From assembly GCA_012797605.1 (NCBI GenBank), contig JAAZOT010000022.1:1-42645 (forward strand): 42,645 bases of DNA, written 5' to 3'. Position 1 is the first letter of the stretch. Each line of letters starts with the position of its first letter. Positions 9,567 to 19,020 of the stretch are shown piece by piece. The notes beneath the pieces were generated by a model. That model did not search any database. It was not told the origin of the DNA and saw only the letters and a program-made list of their open reading frames with translations. The position numbers were made by a program, and so were the translations under genes. The DNA is from Spirochaetales bacterium (GTDB lineage: Bacteria; Spirochaetota; JAAYUW01).

Positions 9567-10640
9567 TCAAAGCTCCTGATTCAGTGAAAGAATCCATAAT
9601 TTATCCTGATTATAAACGGCAAAAACCCCATTTGAATCTATCATCTCTATTTGATATATAGGTTCTCTCAAATTTTTTTTATAAAATCTTTTACTTTTAT
9701 AATCATAAACCGCTAGTTGAAAATCCTTTGTGTCACTACAGATAAAGACAAAATAAGAATAAAACTCTACCAAATCAAGTATTTCACCTTTTATATTGAT
9801 ATTATTTAGTAATTCAAGTTTTTTTTCTTTATTCCAGTATATTTTATAAAGTAAAAGGGAAGATGGATTTTTGATAATAAGCATTTGATTATCCAATAAA
9901 TAGGAATAAACAGATGTATAATTTTCATTCAATTGACTTTGGTACAAAATATTTCCATCTTTATTTAATAAATAAATCTTTTGAGGTTCAAAACCCGAAA
10001 TAATTATAAAATTGTTTGAAGATGAGTTAGCAGATATTGAATAAATAAAAGGTGAATCTTTGATGACGCTTTCAGAAGATATTAATTCGAATGGATTAAA
10101 AATATAACAATTCCCATTCATAAGTGAAAAATAAAAACTATTTTTTGTAATCTTATAATCTGTCCAAAAGCAAGAAAATACTTCTTTTTTAATTTCTATT
10201 GCTCTATTTTCAAGAGGGACAAACTGAAAAAACGATATTTCAAGCCCGTTTTTTTTAACTAAGGCAAAAAGATTCGAATCTTTACTTGTCAAAGCTATCT
10301 CAGCATCTGCTAAATACTTTTTCCCTTCAGTTTTTTTGTCTATAACAAAAAATTGATTTTGTTCTTTGGAGAGTAAAAAATCTTTGCCATTATAAAATAT
10401 TGAATTTTCGGCAAAGATATCATTAAAATTATAGTTTGAAGAAACCTTAGTTACTTTGTTTATTCTGTTCCAATAAATTATAGAATTTAACTGGAATTTT
10501 TTGTCAAATAGATTTAACTTTTCGTTTTCTATTTGAGCTAATATTTTCAAATCAGCAGAATTTACAATTCTTGGTGCATTTAAGAAAAAGACTACTAAAA
10601 TCACTAAAAATAAAATAAAAGCTATAAATTTTCTAAGCAT
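9567..10640 (-). CDS. Membrane-anchored beta-propeller-like protein of unknown function
   Basis: A 357-aa protein with an N-terminal hydrophobic helix (about residues 5-23). A long extracytoplasmic region of alternating hydrophobic beta strands follows, with repeated patterns such as IYLLNKDGN, ILYKIYWN and LAVYDYKSK that suggest a WD40/propeller-like fold. No catalytic motif is visible. I chose the ATG at 10640: it lies 19 bp after the stop of the O-methyltransferase gene, whereas the upstream in-frame ATG at 10688 lies inside that gene and adds a charged extension before the membrane helix. It belongs to a three-gene run with the O-methyltransferase and the secreted protein; the joint role is unknown. 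Confidence 0.55.
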   Translation of the reverse strand: MLRKFIAFILFLVILVVFFLNAPRIVNSADLKILAQIENEKLNLFDKKFQLNSIIYWNRINKVTKVSSNYNFNDIFAENSIFYNGKDFLLSKEQNQFFVIDKKTEGKKYLADAEIALTSKDSNLFALVKKNGLEISFFQFVPLENRAIEIKKEVFSCFWTDYKITKNSFYFSLMNGNCYIFNPFELISSESVIKDSPFIYSISANSSSNNFIIISGFEPQKIYLLNKDGNILYQSQLNENYTSVYSYLLDNQMLIIKNPSSLLLYKIYWNKEKKLELLNNINIKGEILDLVEFYSYFVFICSDTKDFQLAVYDYKSKRFYKKNLREPIYQIEMIDSNGVFAVYNQDKLWILSLNQEL

Positions 10641-10659
10641 AGATCTGCCTAATTTTTCT

Positions 10660-11322
10660 TTATTTTTTGATACAAGCCAATAACCCATCGCCTATCGGAA
10701 GAAAAAAGGGAACTATTCTTTTATCTTGAGAGACAAAGCTTAAAAAATGATATAAAATTTTTCCCCCTTGCACATTTTTTCCTTCTTCCATATTTACTAG
10801 CTTTAATAAGTTGCCATTAAATAATACATTGTCAAACAGGATTAAACCATCCTTTTTTAGGAAATCAAAACTATCATTGTAATATAAAGGATATTCTCTT
10901 TTTGTCCCGTCTATAAAGATTAGATCAAAACCATCGATATTTGCTTTTTCAGATTCTATTAAAAGATTTTCTTTTGAAAAGTCTTTGTTTATAAGATTAA
11001 CTGGCATACTATTTTTATTAATAAAATCAATTCCTTTTAAGAATCTTTTTTTTTCATGTTCAAAAGAAATAATTTTCTTTATTTTTTCTCTTGCTCCTAG
11101 CCAGATAGCCCAGCAAGAAAAACCAGAACCAAATCCAATTTCAAGTATATACTCTGGTTTTTTCAGAAATGATAAGAAGTATAATAACCTTGCACTATTT
11201 TTATCTATTGAAGGGACTTTTTCCTGAATTCTTTGTAAAACGAAATAATCCTCATTTTCAATTTCAATGGATTCAATATTTTTATTTAAAATAAAATCAA
11301 CTAAATCTTTGCTAAGTTCCAT
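10660..11322 (-). CDS. O-methyltransferase family protein (COG4122, TrmR-like)
   Basis: A 220-aa SAM-dependent methyltransferase. Motif I is ILEIGFGSGFS (59-69), followed by FDLIFIDGTK and the family-typical GLILFDNVLFNG. The family includes small-molecule (catechol) O-methyltransferases and the tRNA 5-hydroxyuridine methyltransferase TrmR; the sequence alone does not decide between them. The start is the ATG at 11322, preceded only by A-rich sequence with no obvious Shine-Dalgarno. It leads the run with the propeller-like and secreted proteins. Confidence 0.75.
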   Translation of the reverse strand: MELSKDLVDFILNKNIESIEIENEDYFVLQRIQEKVPSIDKNSARLLYFLSFLKKPEYILEIGFGSGFSCWAIWLGAREKIKKIISFEHEKKRFLKGIDFINKNSMPVNLINKDFSKENLLIESEKANIDGFDLIFIDGTKREYPLYYNDSFDFLKKDGLILFDNVLFNGNLLKLVNMEEGKNVQGGKILYHFLSFVSQDKRIVPFFLPIGDGLLACIKK

Positions 11323-11559
11323 ATTTTATTTTTTTTATTTTTTTAATTTTTTTTTTATTTTTTTTTAATTTTTTTAATTTTAATTTATTTCCAATTTTTT
11401 ATTTTCTTTATTTTAATTTATTTCTAATTTTTGCTTTTCTTAATTTTTATTTTTTGGGTTATAATTTCACTTTTCTTTAATTTTAATTTATCTTATTCTT
11501 TAAAACTTGAAAAAAAATCAATAAATAAGAATTTCAAAAAGGTAAAAATAAATTTGATA
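11323..11559. other. Low-complexity T-rich spacer (237 bp)
   Basis: Almost only A and T on the plus strand, built from variants of TTTTAATTTATTT and TTTTTTAATTTT. It lies between the folE2 stop and the O-methyltransferase start. No hairpin followed by a U run and no clear promoter pair were found. It appears to be a decayed simple-sequence array. Confidence 0.6.
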
Positions 11560-12414
11560 TTAAATAAAACTTTTTTCTATTGAAGCATATGCGTTATGAT
11601 TATGAATAGACTCCATATTTTCTGCTTCAACTTTGAAATACTTTATTTCTGATATTTTTTGAAGTTCATTTGCCACCGCTCTAACTATATCTTCTACAAA
11701 CATAGGGTGATTGTACGCATATTCAGTAACATATTTTTCATCGACTCTTTTTAAGTATGAATATAAAGGGGATGATGAATTTCTCTCGGCAATATCAACT
11801 AGATCTTCTATCCATATAACAGTTTTTGCTTCTATGGTAATTGTGACAAAGGATCTTTGATTATGAGCCGAAAAGTTTGATATTTCTTTTGAACATGGAC
11901 ATAGCGAATGAACTGGAATTATTACAGACAAAGTGTATGAAAATTTATCTGAAAGTGTCGCAGTGAGTTTACAATCATAATCAATATAAGCTTTAGAATG
12001 AGAAATTGGAGCTATTTTCTCAATAAAATAGGGGAAATGAAATTCAATTTTAGATTTTTGAGCATTGAGTTTTTGTTTCATAGTCTTCAAAATCTCTTTC
12101 AACCTATTGACAGATATTTCTCCATCGACCTTTGAAAGAATTTCTATGAATCGGCTCATATGTGTGCCTTTGTAGTGTGATGGTAAATCTACAAACATGG
12201 CTACTTCAGCTACGGTATGTTGAAATCCCCTTTTCTTATCATAGACAGCTATTGGGTATTTAATCCCTTTTATGCCTACATGATCTATAACAAGCGGATG
12301 ATTTGCCTTTCTATTTTGCACATCTATAAGTTTATCTGAAATCTCGTTGGAGATTTTTTTTGAAGTGTTTTCAGCAGTTTTGTCAAATGGTTTATCTATA
12401 TTTTTTTTGTTCAT
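11560..12414 (-). CDS. folE2: GTP cyclohydrolase I, type IB (FolE2)
   Basis: FolE2 converts GTP to dihydroneopterin triphosphate, the first step of folate (and queuosine) synthesis. It can use Mn or Fe and replaces FolE under zinc limitation in some bacteria. The 284-aa product shows the family blocks GIKYPIAVYDK, the VHSLCPCSKEIS block carrying the metal-binding Cys, SAHNQRS with a conserved His, and the C-terminal RAVANELQ and AYASIEKS segments. A TTG at 12426 is an alternative start, but the ATG at 12414 is preferred; neither has a strong ribosome-binding site. No other folate gene is adjacent, and no zinc-regulator site was recognised. Confidence 0.92.
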   Translation of the reverse strand: MNKKNIDKPFDKTAENTSKKISNEISDKLIDVQNRKANHPLVIDHVGIKGIKYPIAVYDKKRGFQHTVAEVAMFVDLPSHYKGTHMSRFIEILSKVDGEISVNRLKEILKTMKQKLNAQKSKIEFHFPYFIEKIAPISHSKAYIDYDCKLTATLSDKFSYTLSVIIPVHSLCPCSKEISNFSAHNQRSFVTITIEAKTVIWIEDLVDIAERNSSSPLYSYLKRVDEKYVTEYAYNHPMFVEDIVRAVANELQKISEIKYFKVEAENMESIHNHNAYASIEKSFI

Positions 12415-12426
12415 AGATTTTACCAA

Positions 12427-12717
12427 TTATTTTATATAATTATCTTTATTATTTGTAACTATTATTTCATTATTTTTCTTTTTAACTAGTTTTTTATTAA
12501 CTTTCTTCTTAACTAAATTTCTTATTCTTTAATTTTCTTTTAAACTTACTTTTCATTAACTTTCTTAATAATTAACTTTCTTTTTAATTATTTTTCTTCT
12601 TAACCAATTTTTCATTAATCTTCTTGTTAATTAATCTTTTTCTCAATTAATTTTCTTATAAAACTAATCTTTTATCATTTCCGTCTTTTCTCTTTTAGTT
12701 TTTTTTCTTTTATACTA
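12427..12717. repeat. Degenerate simple-sequence array between eamA and folE2
   Basis: On the minus strand this 291-bp spacer is a run of variants of GAAAGTTAAT and GAAATTTAGTTAA spaced roughly 13-27 bp apart. At least ten imperfect units can be followed by eye. No gene is visible. The folE2 promoter should lie inside, but no pair of boxes stands out. Confidence 0.55.
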
Positions 12718-13632
12718 TCATTTAACATTTTTTATTTTTAATAATTTTAACTTTTGATTTATTTTAACTTGAGAGATAAATACACCAAATACTACAAGAA
12801 ATATACCAGAAATTTTTTGAAGATTAAAACTTTCTTTCAAGATTAAAAATGAAAAAACTGCTGTAAAAATTGGAATTAAGTTTGTGAAAATATTTGCAGA
12901 GTTTATACCAATTTCTTTTAATACTTTTGTAAAAAGAACAAATGCCAAAACGCTCGCAAAAACAGTCAATGCTAATAAGTTGGCTACCAGCCTTATATCA
13001 GGTTTCACACTTAGAAAATGATTGAAATCGAAAATAAGGAAAAAAGGTAGAAAATAGATAAAACCAAAAGCATTTTGATATTTAATAATAGTAACAGAAT
13101 CATAGGTAAATGTAAGCTTTTTAGCTACAATACCATAACCGATAGCAGAAATTACTGCAAATAGTAAAAGAAGAATTCCCTTAATAGGGGCATTAAAATT
13201 AAAGTTTTTATCTACAACTAGTAAAACTATACCTAATACTGAGATAACTAAACCTAAAAAACCAAATTTTGAAAGTTTTTCCCTGTAAAATAAAAAGGAA
13301 AATATTGGTGAAAATACTGGAATCGTTGCAATAATTATGCTTGCAAGAGTCGATGAAACATACTGCATTCCGAAACTTTCCCCCAAGAAATAACAAAAAG
13401 GCTCAAAAAAGGCTAGAAGTAAAAATTTTGGTATATCTACAAGAGTAACTTTTTGTTTGGTCTTGAAAAGATTCTGATACAATAAAAGTAAAATTGTTGC
13501 AAGAAATAATCTTACAGTGACAACTGTAAATGGTCTATAATAAAGATAAACTATTTTAACCCATACAAAAGAAAGACCCCAAAAAAGCATTGAAAATACC
13601 GCTAAAATATATATAAAAAGCTTTTTATTCAT
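12718..13632 (-). CDS. EamA/DMT-family membrane transporter
   Basis: A 304-aa protein with about ten hydrophobic helices in two related halves of roughly five each, the usual layout of drug/metabolite transporters. Family-like features are FWGLSFVWVKI near the N-terminus and the repeat-2 segment around FASVLAFVLFTKVLKEIG. The substrate is not predictable. The start overlaps the end of the transglutaminase gene by 8 bp, so it is the last gene of the rimP operon. It ends with tandem stops, TGA TAG. Confidence 0.85.
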   Translation of the reverse strand: MNKKLFIYILAVFSMLFWGLSFVWVKIVYLYYRPFTVVTVRLFLATILLLLYQNLFKTKQKVTLVDIPKFLLLAFFEPFCYFLGESFGMQYVSSTLASIIIATIPVFSPIFSFLFYREKLSKFGFLGLVISVLGIVLLVVDKNFNFNAPIKGILLLLFAVISAIGYGIVAKKLTFTYDSVTIIKYQNAFGFIYFLPFFLIFDFNHFLSVKPDIRLVANLLALTVFASVLAFVLFTKVLKEIGINSANIFTNLIPIFTAVFSFLILKESFNLQKISGIFLVVFGVFISQVKINQKLKLLKIKNVK

Positions 13633-15634
13633 ATTTTTTTAACTGTTTTCTTATACTCAAAAAAGATTTAAAAGCCCTCTGACTTGCAGTTTTATTCAAA
13701 TATCTTTTCTTATATTCATTCGGAGCAAACATCAAGTTATTGTATATATTAACGAAATCTAAGATATCTTTATAGTTTTTAATCTGATAATTTTTAAGCT
13801 GCTCTGCTGTAATAAAATCTTGTTTTAATATTTTAGCAATTTTTTTTATGTATATTTTCAATGCTTTAAACAACAGAGGAGGAAAAATAAGAGAAAGAAG
13901 TACTATAATTTGATTTTTTAAAAGAAATAAAATTAATATGAAAATTAATATAAAGATAAGATAAATAAAGTTTCTATAAGAAATCTTAAATTTGTTTTCA
14001 TCTTCATCTATGTTATTTTCCACCTTTCTTTGTTGAGGTACAAGCTGTTTTTCTAGTTTTAAGATCTCTTCTAACAGTGCAGATTCGTTCTGATCTATCG
14101 GTTTTTCAAAAGGTAACATCTCATCTTCAGATATTCTATCACTCGTAGGATCTATTGGTATCCAACCATATTGATCACAATATACTTCAACCCAGGAATG
14201 AGCATTGAAATCATAAAATCTATAAAAATCCAAAATTTTATTATCTTGAATAGCTTTAAATCCTCCAACAACTCTTGCTGGTATTCCATAATACCTTAAT
14301 AAAAGCGCATAGGCAGAAGCGAAATGGGCACAATATCCTTTTTTAGTTTTAAATAAAAAAGAGATAATTCCTTCATATCCTTCTTTTTGAAATGTAGATA
14401 TCGAATAGTAAAAATTTTTCTTGAAGTAATTGTAAAAAAAAATTATAAAATCTGCTCTATTTTTGTAAAAATCTTTATACTTATCTATCAACTCTAGTAT
14501 CTGCGGATCCTTTTTACCAACATCTGTATATTGTAAATATTGATCATTGCTTAGGCTATTTGAAGAAAAATCAATATTATCGATGAATTGCTCAATATCC
14601 TTGACAGATTTGGAGTAGGTTGAAAAAATAGAGGTAAATTTTGAGCCATCTATTTTCATATAGGGAACTATTTTATATGGTTCATTTGGTCCAAAGACAA
14701 CACCTTCAGACAAATTTAAGTTATAGACTGTGATCTGTTCAAAAGATCTGCTACCTTTTATATAATTTTCATCTTCCCAGCTTTCATTTAGTAAGATAGG
14801 AGGGAATGGAAGATCCCTTTTTGTAAAGTGAAAACCTTTTTCTCGAGAAAATTCTGGGTAAGAAACTGCTTTAAGTAGTTTTGAGTCCTGGATTTTTGCT
14901 ATGAAAAGTAAAATACCCTTAAATTTATAGTCTGTTTTTAAGTTAACCTGATCATTAAAGTTGAACTTAAAAAGATTTTCCACTAAAAGATTTGATTCTT
15001 CTTTTTCATTAGTTATCTGGACTATGAAAAATGAAGCTAAAGCTAAAATTAATAAAATTAATAATAAAAGTATTTTTGCATTATTTTTTTTATTTGCCTT
15101 TGAAATAAAATAGTAGTAAAAAATTGAAAAAAAGAATATTGAGATTGAAAATACTATCAAGGATATGATCTGAGAGTTTGCTAAAATTGAAATTAAAAAG
15201 CTTAAAATTAATGCAAAGCCTAAAAATATATAGTCATTTTTCGAAAAGTAGTAAAAAAGATAATATATTACTATGCTCAAAACGGTAAAAATTGAAAAGT
15301 ATACAAACAAGATAATTGAGAGAAACAAAATCTTTGACAACAAAAAGCTAGTTAAAAATGAAAAAATAAATAAAAACATTATCGAAACTAAAATAATTAA
15401 TAAGATTCTAGAAAAATTAGTAAGTTTTCTAAAACTTTTTGAGTTGAATAAAAGTAGAATAAATGTAGGGAAAAAGATAAAAATAAAAAATGGTATTTTT
15501 GTTATAAAAAACAGTAAGACTGAGACCAACATTGATGATAAGGTCGATAGTATTATTAAAAATCTATTTCTCTTGAAAAAATATAGTAATTTTGACTTAT
15601 ACAATAGGATACCTTTTTTCATATAATACATCAT
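13625..15634 (-). CDS. Transglutaminase-like membrane protein (TgpA-type)
   Basis: A 669-aa protein. Residues 20-205 hold about six membrane helices. An extracytoplasmic region with a transglutaminase-like domain follows (about 370-500), then one more helix (about 555-585) and a C-terminal cytoplasmic tail. The catalytic triad is visible: Cys435 in GYCAHFAS, His479 in AHSWVEV and Asp495 in IPIDPTSD. Such proteins are regularly encoded with a MoxR ATPase and a DUF58 protein, as here. The group is thought to act on or through the envelope, but the substrate is unknown. The start overlaps the DUF58 gene by 38 bp; in-frame ATGs at 15631 and 15622 are alternatives, none with a clear ribosome-binding site. 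Confidence 0.82.
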   Translation of the reverse strand: MMYYMKKGILLYKSKLLYFFKRNRFLIILSTLSSMLVSVLLFFITKIPFFIFIFFPTFILLLFNSKSFRKLTNFSRILLIILVSIMFLFIFSFLTSFLLSKILFLSIILFVYFSIFTVLSIVIYYLFYYFSKNDYIFLGFALILSFLISILANSQIISLIVFSISIFFFSIFYYYFISKANKKNNAKILLLLILLILALASFFIVQITNEKEESNLLVENLFKFNFNDQVNLKTDYKFKGILLFIAKIQDSKLLKAVSYPEFSREKGFHFTKRDLPFPPILLNESWEDENYIKGSRSFEQITVYNLNLSEGVVFGPNEPYKIVPYMKIDGSKFTSIFSTYSKSVKDIEQFIDNIDFSSNSLSNDQYLQYTDVGKKDPQILELIDKYKDFYKNRADFIIFFYNYFKKNFYYSISTFQKEGYEGIISFLFKTKKGYCAHFASAYALLLRYYGIPARVVGGFKAIQDNKILDFYRFYDFNAHSWVEVYCDQYGWIPIDPTSDRISEDEMLPFEKPIDQNESALLEEILKLEKQLVPQQRKVENNIDEDENKFKISYRNFIYLIFILIFILILFLLKNQIIVLLSLIFPPLLFKALKIYIKKIAKILKQDFITAEQLKNYQIKNYKDILDFVNIYNNLMFAPNEYKKRYLNKTASQRAFKSFLSIRKQLKKYE

Positions 15635-16715
15635 ATTCAGAGTAATTTGAAAAATAAAATCTTGTAATATAGCTTAAAGTTGGTTTTTTAATGAAAAGGC
15701 TTAAAAAATTTGGGGTACTATAATAATTTTTTTTATCTAAAGAGAAAAATTCTTTTAATGTTATATAATAAATAGATTTATTCTTGGGAATCCATAACTC
15801 TTTTCGCGGATTTTTCTTTACAGCACAGGCGGAAAAAAACAATAACGAATTAAGACTAAACTGATAGGATATACCTTCTTCCTTTTCTTTTTGATAAATA
15901 TTAAATAATTCTTTTTGAATAGTCAAGTCATCATTATCCTTAAATATTTTTCCGTTTAATGAAAGATTAAAATTGTTTTGTAAAAGTGCCTTTATAAGAT
16001 GGTATATTTTATAAATTATAAGATTTGAGAAAAAATAATTTTCAGAATAAATTCCACAAATAACAATAGGTAAAAAATTAAAAGAAGTCTTTTCAAGCCA
16101 ATCTGTTCTAACTTTTATCTCATCTGTTACAGCGTAAACTCGCCATAAAATTTTTCGAATGTCGTCACCAAAAAGATAATCTCTTATCAAAACAGAATCA
16201 TCCAGTGCTTTAAACTTTCTTATATCATTACTTGAAAGAGGAAATATTCCATTTTGATTAAAGGTACTACTGTATGAAAAAAAATTATAAAATTCGGTTG
16301 ATTGAAGCTTTATTTTAAATACTAAAAATTTTAATGGATCGGAAAAGATAAGATAAAATTTAATTACTTTGTGTTTTCCTCGATAAAATGGTATAGCATT
16401 AAAACAACTTGTTTTTTGGTCGTAATAAAAAGGTATTTGGCATTTATCTGAAACTAGTATAAGGTTAAACTGAGTAAGGAAAAAGAAAGAAGAAAGCTTA
16501 AAATCAAATCTAAGTAAGCTGTTTCGTATTTCTTCTGGAATTTGGAAAATACTTTTTATTCTATTCTTGTTTTTCAAGATATATAAAAATAAAATCAAAT
16601 AATAAAGTAAAAAAATCGTAGAAAATGTTATACAAAAAATAAAAAGAGACTTAAATACCATATTTGTTCTCAAAAAAAAGCAGATTATAGAAATAATTAA
16701 AAAAATGATAATCAT
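15597..16715 (-). CDS. DUF58 domain protein
   Basis: A 372-aa protein with two N-terminal membrane helices (about residues 1-45) and the DUF58 signature RDYLFGDDIRKILWR (178-192), a variant of the usual RxYxxGDxxRxIxW. DUF58 proteins accompany MoxR ATPases and may carry a VWA-like fold. Its ATG overlaps the TAA of the moxR gene by one base, so the two are translationally coupled. The length is normal. The function is inferred only from neighbours: part of a MoxR/DUF58/transglutaminase envelope module. Confidence 0.82.
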   Translation of the reverse strand: MIIIFLIISIICFFLRTNMVFKSLFIFCITFSTIFLLYYLILFLYILKNKNRIKSIFQIPEEIRNSLLRFDFKLSSFFFLTQFNLILVSDKCQIPFYYDQKTSCFNAIPFYRGKHKVIKFYLIFSDPLKFLVFKIKLQSTEFYNFFSYSSTFNQNGIFPLSSNDIRKFKALDDSVLIRDYLFGDDIRKILWRVYAVTDEIKVRTDWLEKTSFNFLPIVICGIYSENYFFSNLIIYKIYHLIKALLQNNFNLSLNGKIFKDNDDLTIQKELFNIYQKEKEEGISYQFSLNSLLFFSACAVKKNPRKELWIPKNKSIYYITLKEFFSLDKKNYYSTPNFLSLFIKKPTLSYITRFYFSNYSEYDVLYEKRYPIV

Positions 16716-17668
16716 TAATATAACCTTTGTGCCATAATATTATCAATGAACTCGACAAGATAATTTTTTTCCCTTTCTGAGTGAAGTCTATGAGAAATTA
16801 CTGGTATTACAACCTCTTTAAGATCTTGGTCGATGCAAAAAGAATCTGCTCTTGTTATTAGTGCATGAGCCTTAACTGCATTTAAAAGATGTAAAAGAGC
16901 TCTTACAGAAAAACCATGAGTGAAATTTTGATCTTCTCGCGATTTTATACCAATCTGATTTATTATATCTATTAGTTTTTCATCGATATATATCTCTTTA
17001 ATAATTTTTTTTATCTCTTTTATCTGTGATATTTTTATGACTTTTTTTATAGAATTCGGATCAAATTCTAACATATTTTTTATTAAAATATTCTTTTGCT
17101 GTTCTTCATCTGGATAGCCAAGGCTAAGGCACATTCCAAATCTATCAAGTGAAGATATTGGTAAAGGAAAAGTCCCTTCAATTTCAATAGGATTTTGAGT
17201 TGCTATAACAAAAAAAAGTTCATGCATCTTATAGGTTTTACCAAAAGCAGTCACCTGATTTTCTCCCATAGCTTCAAGTAAAGCTGATTGAACCTTAGGG
17301 TTGCCTCTGTTTAACTCATCAGCTAGCAAAATCCCTGTAAATACTGGACCTTTTATAAACACAAATTGCTCTTTTTCTCTTGAGAATATTTCATTGCCAA
17401 TGATATCATATGGAAGTAAATCAGCAGTGAATTGAATTCTTTTAAACTTAAAATCCTCATCATCTTCTGGATCAATTGCAGATATTAATGTTTTTGCTAA
17501 AGTAGTCTTCCCCATCCCTGGTAAATCTTCTAAAAGAAGATGCAAACTGGAGAAAAAGGAAGTCAATACAAGATTTATAGTTCTTTCACTTACCTTGACT
17601 CTAGATAAAATTTCATTTTTAAAATTTTGAATTAATTCACCATATTCGTAACTTTTAAAATTGGACAT
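16715..17668 (-). CDS. MoxR-family AAA+ ATPase
   Basis: A 317-aa AAA+ ATPase with Walker A DLPGMGKTT (about 48-56), Walker B LLADELNRGNP and the AAA_3 features ATQNPIE and the FPLPISSLDRF block. MoxR ATPases act as chaperones for activating partner complexes and are found with DUF58 and transglutaminase genes, as here. The ATG at 17668 follows GGGGAG with 8-nt spacing; the TTG one codon upstream is unlikely. The gene start overlaps the 3' end of ribF by 14 bp. Confidence 0.92.
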   Translation of the reverse strand: MSNFKSYEYGELIQNFKNEILSRVKVSERTINLVLTSFFSSLHLLLEDLPGMGKTTLAKTLISAIDPEDDEDFKFKRIQFTADLLPYDIIGNEIFSREKEQFVFIKGPVFTGILLADELNRGNPKVQSALLEAMGENQVTAFGKTYKMHELFFVIATQNPIEIEGTFPLPISSLDRFGMCLSLGYPDEEQQKNILIKNMLEFDPNSIKKVIKISQIKEIKKIIKEIYIDEKLIDIINQIGIKSREDQNFTHGFSVRALLHLLNAVKAHALITRADSFCIDQDLKEVVIPVISHRLHSEREKNYLVEFIDNIMAQRLY

Positions 17669-18647
17669 CAAAAATTCTCCCCGATATTTTTTTTAGAAAC
17701 TTCTCTGGACCAATCTCTAAGGCATCGATACTTTTAAAAAATTTGATTATATTTCCTTTATCATTTTGAAGCAGATTTTCAAGATGAGCTAATGATTCTA
17801 ATTTTATATTATCTCTTATAAAACTTATAAAATAAACTTTTATCTCTTTGTTGTAAAGATCAAGGTTTTTATCAAAAATATGAGTCTCAATCTCACCCTT
17901 TGTACCAATAAAGGTCATTGAAAAATCATAATTATAAGAATTCAAATCATCTTTTTTATATGCTGTTATAGTAGCATAAACGGCAGGTCTTGGAATTATC
18001 TGCTCATAAATATAAATATTTGCAGTAGGAAACTCTATAAGTCTACCGAAATGTTTACCAGATTCTACAAGCCCTTTAATATAAAAAGGTTCAAAGAGGT
18101 ATTTATTTATTAAGAAATCACCACTAATTATATGTTGTCTTATCATAGTTGATGATATCAACTTCCCTTCTTTATAAAGTAATGGTATAATGGTAACAAA
18201 TACATTATTGTTTTCAAAATATTTTTTTAATAAAGTACTATTACCACTTTTGCCTTTTCCGAATGTAAAATTTTGACCGACAACAACATCTTTTAAGTGT
18301 GAATTAGATGATAAAAATTTAAGGAAGTCATCTGCACTTAAATTTTTGAGATTTGAATTGAATTCGAAGACAAAAATGTAATCAATTCCCAATCTTTTAA
18401 AATATTCAATCTTTGAGGTAATTGGAAAGATTTGGGTATTTAAAAAATTCTCTTCAAATAAAGCTGCTGGTTTATTACTGAATGTTATTAAAACTTTTTT
18501 ATATCCCTTTTCAAAAGCAATATCAAATGTCTTTTTTAATATCGTTTGATGACCAAGATGAAGACCATCGAAATTTCCAATGGTCAAAACAAAATCATGA
18601 TTTATTTTTGGAAAATCTTCAAGAAGATTATAGGAAATTACTGCCAT
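17655..18647 (-). CDS. ribF: Bifunctional riboflavin kinase / FAD synthetase
   Basis: RibF phosphorylates riboflavin to FMN and adenylylates FMN to FAD. The 330-aa product has the N-terminal nucleotidyltransferase domain with IGNFDGLHLGHQ (23-34) and the GQNFTFGKG block, and a C-terminal riboflavin kinase domain beginning around GRLIEFPTANIYI with the PxxAVYAT-like segment. It lies 19 bp after rbfA. In many bacteria truB sits between rbfA and ribF; it is missing here. The length is slightly above the usual 310 residues. Confidence 0.95.
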   Translation of the reverse strand: MAVISYNLLEDFPKINHDFVLTIGNFDGLHLGHQTILKKTFDIAFEKGYKKVLITFSNKPAALFEENFLNTQIFPITSKIEYFKRLGIDYIFVFEFNSNLKNLSADDFLKFLSSNSHLKDVVVGQNFTFGKGKSGNSTLLKKYFENNNVFVTIIPLLYKEGKLISSTMIRQHIISGDFLINKYLFEPFYIKGLVESGKHFGRLIEFPTANIYIYEQIIPRPAVYATITAYKKDDLNSYNYDFSMTFIGTKGEIETHIFDKNLDLYNKEIKVYFISFIRDNIKLESLAHLENLLQNDKGNIIKFFKSIDALEIGPEKFLKKISGRIFDVQF

Positions 18648-18666
18648 ATCTTAGACTTTTATAAAA

Positions 18667-19011
18667 TTAAATTTTATCGATAAGATCAAGAACTGCTTCA
18701 CCTTTTTTATATCCAAAATCTATTATAAATTGTAACTTAGGAACAGCTCTAATTTTAACATTTTCCACAATTTTTTTTCTAAAAAAACCAGATATTTTAT
18801 TAAAAGCATCAACCTCTTTTTTGTTTAATTCCAAATCATCAGATGATGGAATTATAAAGATTTTTGCAAATTGCCTATCTTTTGAAATTTCAACCTTACT
18901 TATAATGGTATTATTATGTATATCTTTATGATCGACTTCATATCTTATAGCAGTTTGAATAATATGAGAAATTGCTTCTGCAAATCTAAGATTTTTTAAA
19001 TTCTCTGTCAT
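18667..19011 (-). CDS. rbfA: Ribosome-binding factor A
   Basis: RbfA helps mature the 30S subunit and 16S rRNA 5' end. The 114-aa product has the family KH-like pattern: the RFAEAISHIIQTAI helix, the AKIFIIPS strand and a C-terminal VPKLQFIID block. The start is 9 bp after the infB stop; AAAGG inside the infB end is the likely ribosome-binding site. Length and position directly after infB are typical. Confidence 0.93.
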   Translation of the reverse strand: MTENLKNLRFAEAISHIIQTAIRYEVDHKDIHNNTIISKVEISKDRQFAKIFIIPSSDDLELNKKEVDAFNKISGFFRKKIVENVKIRAVPKLQFIIDFGYKKGEAVLDLIDKI

Positions 19012-19020
19012 TTTTAAATT

